Below are positions 60,967 through 64,000 of a stretch of 64,000 nucleotides of DNA, piece by piece. A program made the translations under genes and the position numbers. Each line of letters starts with the position of its first letter. Position 1 is the first letter of the stretch. The stretch is taken from the NCBI RefSeq assembly GCF_019097595.1, contig NC_080729.1, positions 1,421,917-1,485,916 of the forward strand. Direction: 5' to 3'. The notes under the pieces are model-generated. The model was given only the letters and a program-made list of their open reading frames with translations. It did not search any database and was not told the origin of the DNA. The DNA is from Hemibagrus wyckioides (Eukaryota > Chordata > Actinopteri > Siluriformes > Bagridae).

Positions 60967-62000
60967 TTTTTTTTACAAATAATTTCCTCATACTGGATGG
61001 CTGGATAAAAATAATATATAGTGTTTAATAATTAAACAATTATATAGTTATTTATCAATAAAGACACATTTTTAGTTCTAAAAGAAAAAGAAAAGTTTAT
61101 GTCAGTAACCTGATATATTTATCTTAAAATAAATGTATTCATACATACAACTATGCATTCATACATGCATTCATTCATACAACGAAACAATACGTCGGCA
61201 AATGCTGCTTTCTAGCATTTTAAATTTATGTTAAGTTTAATTAGAACATTAAATATTCGTTAAATATTTTATAAAATACTTTATTTGTGTTTAAAATGTC
61301 TTTAACTTTACATAAGCCGAAATATTTGCAAATATTATGATGATTATATGATGAAGATGATGATTTAGCGTTATAAACGTAACCTCTTTCATAGATTGTG
61401 CCTCAAGTGTGTAGTTTAGTAGCCTGCTATTTTTCTAAAAGTTAGTGCCATTGTAATTTTTTTTTAGAAGTTTGGCTTTGAAAAATAAATTATTATATAT
61501 TATAAATTATTTCTGCGCATGCGCATGCCATACAGCAATTAATACTTTAACGCATATTTTAATACTGGAAGCATTTTCTGATCATAAAATAGCCATAATA
61601 TGTTACACAGAGTTTTATTTTCTAACGAGACTATTTAAAGCATTAAATTGAGACACGGTAATAAAAGAGATAAAATATTAGTACAAATATTAAAGACATG
61701 TGCGGTGGAGCTGGATGAGAGAGGGGAGAAAGTGTTAGAGATGTAGACCAATGAGAGTCCGGCTGGTTTATCTCCAAATTAAAATAAATACAAAGTGCCA
61801 TGAGTGAAAAGAACCAGTGATGACCTTGCACCCACTGATGTGTAACATATTGCACTATAGCTAGTGTATAAGCATTCAAATGAAACAGGGGGATTGAAAC
61901 ACAGCCGCTCGGTCACCTGAACACTCTTTACCCTAAAAAAAAATCACGTTTCGCTTTCCACCTTAGCATAAGCATATATAACATTTATTTAGATTAAAAA
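60967..62000. other. AT-rich non-coding sequence
   Basis: No gene. It includes the NRF1-type palindrome at 61514. A 78-codon minus frame at 61643-61879 lacks support. Confidence 0.4.
61514..61525. promoter_or_regulatory. NRF1-type palindrome
   Basis: TGCGCATGCGCA, a perfect match to the NRF1 consensus (YGCGCAYGCGCR), in an otherwise AT-rich stretch. A shorter relative (ACGCATGCGCAT) lies at about 59379. Confidence 0.5.
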
Positions 62001-62029
62001 AAAATGAATTGCTGAATTCCACTCGTTCT

Positions 62030-62220
62030 CCGTCACGCGCATTCTCCAGTGCAAGACAGGTGGAACGGGAAGCGCGCGCTGGTGGAGGAGCGCAGACGGC
62101 GCCACCGTGACCGCCACCTTCACACAATCAATTAAGAGAAATGTCAGAGCCTCAGCGGCGGCGGTGACCGCTGCAGACCGGGGGCTGGCCTGGGAATAGC
62201 AACACTTGGATCACGGATTT
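62030..62220. promoter_or_regulatory. GC-rich candidate enhancer block 5' of ptf1a
   Basis: A GC-rich island about 4.3-4.5 kb upstream. It has E-boxes CAGGTG (62057) and CACTTG (about 62184) near GGGAA or TGGGAA words, reminiscent of but not matching exact PTF1 spacing. GGTGACCGCTGCAGACCG lies in the middle. Confidence 0.33.
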
Positions 62221-64000
62221 GTGTTCAGGTTTTTTTTTTTTTTTTGGGAACAGACGGTACAATGGAGAATATTATAAATGACACGTCTTGCCGCATTGGT
62301 CACGTGACGCCTTATAGCCTACAGTCGGTGCTAGCTGGAAGTCTGCAAGAGCAGATGAGGGAAGCTAAAAAAAAAATGATGAGACTCTTTTTTGGGAACA
62401 TGAACTTTCATTATTTGTGTTCCCAAAAGGTTTAATCCTTGCTCATGATGGCTAATCCGTGTAATCTTCAGTGTCTAACAGGATTTAAAGCGGGGATTAG
62501 ATTAGAACAGATTAAAAGAAAGGAGGAGGAGATGAGGGAGGTCAGTGACATGAATTGAGTGATCTAACACAACATTTCCCTTATTACCTTATATCCTCTG
62601 CGATATAAGCTCGTTAATGAGATGATAAAGTGAGGTAAGACTGCTAAAAGGTGCCGGCTCTCAATGACGTCACGCACGGAGAAATGTAAAGCTTTGCACT
62701 TGTTGCTGCCGATAAAGAATATGCTTAATTCTCTACTCTGGTCCTGAAGAATCCTTTGTCTGTTTTGACCTTCATCTCAGGAAAGGCGGCTAATTAGCTG
62801 ATTAATTGAAAATTAATGTGCAGGTCAGGGGGTTCTCTGAGATCAGAGTGAGGAAGCTGTGATTTTGATTGACGCTGTAAGTAAATGAGGCGCCATATGA
62901 ATGCAGAACACAGGAAGATCTTTCAGCACTGGGGTTCTTTCCTGACAGCTCCTGGCCACATTAAAGCTGTGAATAAATCCTGCCTTGGTTGCATTATTGA
63001 GCAGATTATTTGAAGCCACTTTTAGAGGTTCTTCTTCACTAACATTGCAGCAAAGGTTTGGGAAACATCTCTAAAATGATCTTAATGTGAAAAATCTGCA
63101 AATGAATGATGAATAAAGTTTAAGGTTAGTGAGGATGGGGTTCTTTCCTGTAAGATCCAGGGCTGAAAAAGTAGTGAATAAATGAACTATGTTCATGGAT
63201 TGGGATTATGAATTATTTTAAACTGCTTAAATGATCATGACAAACCACCAAGTTGCTAGATTCTGTATACAAAAGCTATAATGTAGGTTCTTCAGACTGT
63301 TGCACCAGAATGGCTTAAATTTCCTCCAGGGAACTTGTGGCAAAGAAACAAATGCTTCCTAAAATGATCCTACACATTAATTTAAAGCCAATTAAAACAA
63401 ATCTGTGACTGGTTTCGTCACTGGTTATTGAGTTTATTTGGAAATCCTTAAAACCAGCCGTCTCATGACCATCTAACCATTTACAGCAAAAAACCTCATG
63501 ATTCCCAATTCCATTCCCAATTCCATTCCCAAATCTGGCAACCCGGCCGCAGCAGTTAGGGAGTGGGGATGGAGTGTGGGGATCCTGGGAATCCCACCAC
63601 ATGTAGCACACGGCGTGCACAGAGTCGCTCCGCTCTGCAGACTGCTGGACAAATTAGAGGCGCACTGGAGGGATGCAGAGCATCAACACTTGTTTTTCAG
63701 CTGAGACATTGTGTCCTGATTTTCCGGTCTCTGTGTCCGGCAGCAACGTGTGAATTCCACCCACTGCACATTAAAGCACTCAGCATGGATAATATACTGG
63801 TTTATAAACTCGTACACCGAGTCAACGGCACAAGCATAGAGATAATGCAACCGATTAATATATTAAACCATTACATCATTATTACTTAAGCTCGTTTCCA
63901 CCTTCTTTATATGAGGATCAGTTTATTATCGCATAATCATTAGCTTATTTATTATTAACCAAGTGTAGCAAGTGTAACAAGACTACTAACTCCCTTTCCT
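62221..64000. other. Distal 5' flank, no supported gene
   Basis: Unique sequence to the window edge, including the TTCCCA trio at 63502. Open frames at 63315-63889 overlap on both strands and have no splice or domain support. Confidence 0.4.
63502..63531 (+). promoter_or_regulatory. Three tandem RBPJ-type TTCCCA sites
   Basis: TTCCCA occurs at 63502, 63514 and 63526, exactly 12 bp apart, in a short ATTCCCAATTCC tandem. TGGGAA/TTCCCA is the core bound by RBPJ, the PTF1 partner. Confidence 0.35.

Overview
This window looks like teleost fish genomic DNA. The evidence is interrupted, spliced coding sequence, dense microsatellites and minisatellites, Tc1/mariner remnants typical of fish, and one unmistakable vertebrate gene, the pancreas and hindbrain bHLH regulator ptf1a. 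Several dispersed repeats resemble families I associate with catfish-like (otophysan) genomes, but I cannot confirm the species. Nothing suggests a bacterial or viral system. Most long open frames here are artefacts of simple repeats.

Layout: 1-2.7 kb is the right end of a minisatellite that runs off the window edge. 2.7-19 kb is mostly non-coding. It holds two possible exons of an unidentified minus-strand gene (6.5-7.0 kb), three copies of one Tc1-like element (7.6, 9.2 and 14.1 kb), a 17-bp minisatellite (10.7-11.9 kb) and a pair of CTCF-like sites (15.3 and 16.2 kb). From 19.6 to 47.6 kb a plus-strand chain of short, mostly coiled-coil exons ends with a stop at 47314 and an AATAAA at 47585. 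The last four firm members (30296, 35208, 45300, 47246) agree in splice phase. Its position and direction, convergent with ptf1a, fit the C10orf67-type gene that flanks PTF1A in other vertebrates; that name is inferred from gene order only. One inferred intron of this gene contains a 7-kb, nearly G-free CACTCTCATA array (37.1-44.1 kb).

48-56 kb is gene-poor. It has a GC-rich 12-bp minisatellite, a patchwork of trinucleotide repeats, blocks of complex unique sequence that could be regulatory, and a PTF1-type composite site at 51.7 kb that could serve ptf1a autoregulation. ptf1a (56464-57718, minus strand, two exons) is intact, with a TATA box and CCAAT box just upstream. 58-64 kb is its 5' flank: non-coding, with possible regulatory blocks, a perfect NRF1 palindrome and a tandem trio of RBPJ-type TTCCCA sites.

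How it fits together: ptf1a is the only gene whose function is clear. The neighbouring coiled-coil gene appears to be a bystander whose introns may carry regulatory DNA for it. The CTCF-like pair could mark a domain edge between this locus and the minus-strand gene on the left.
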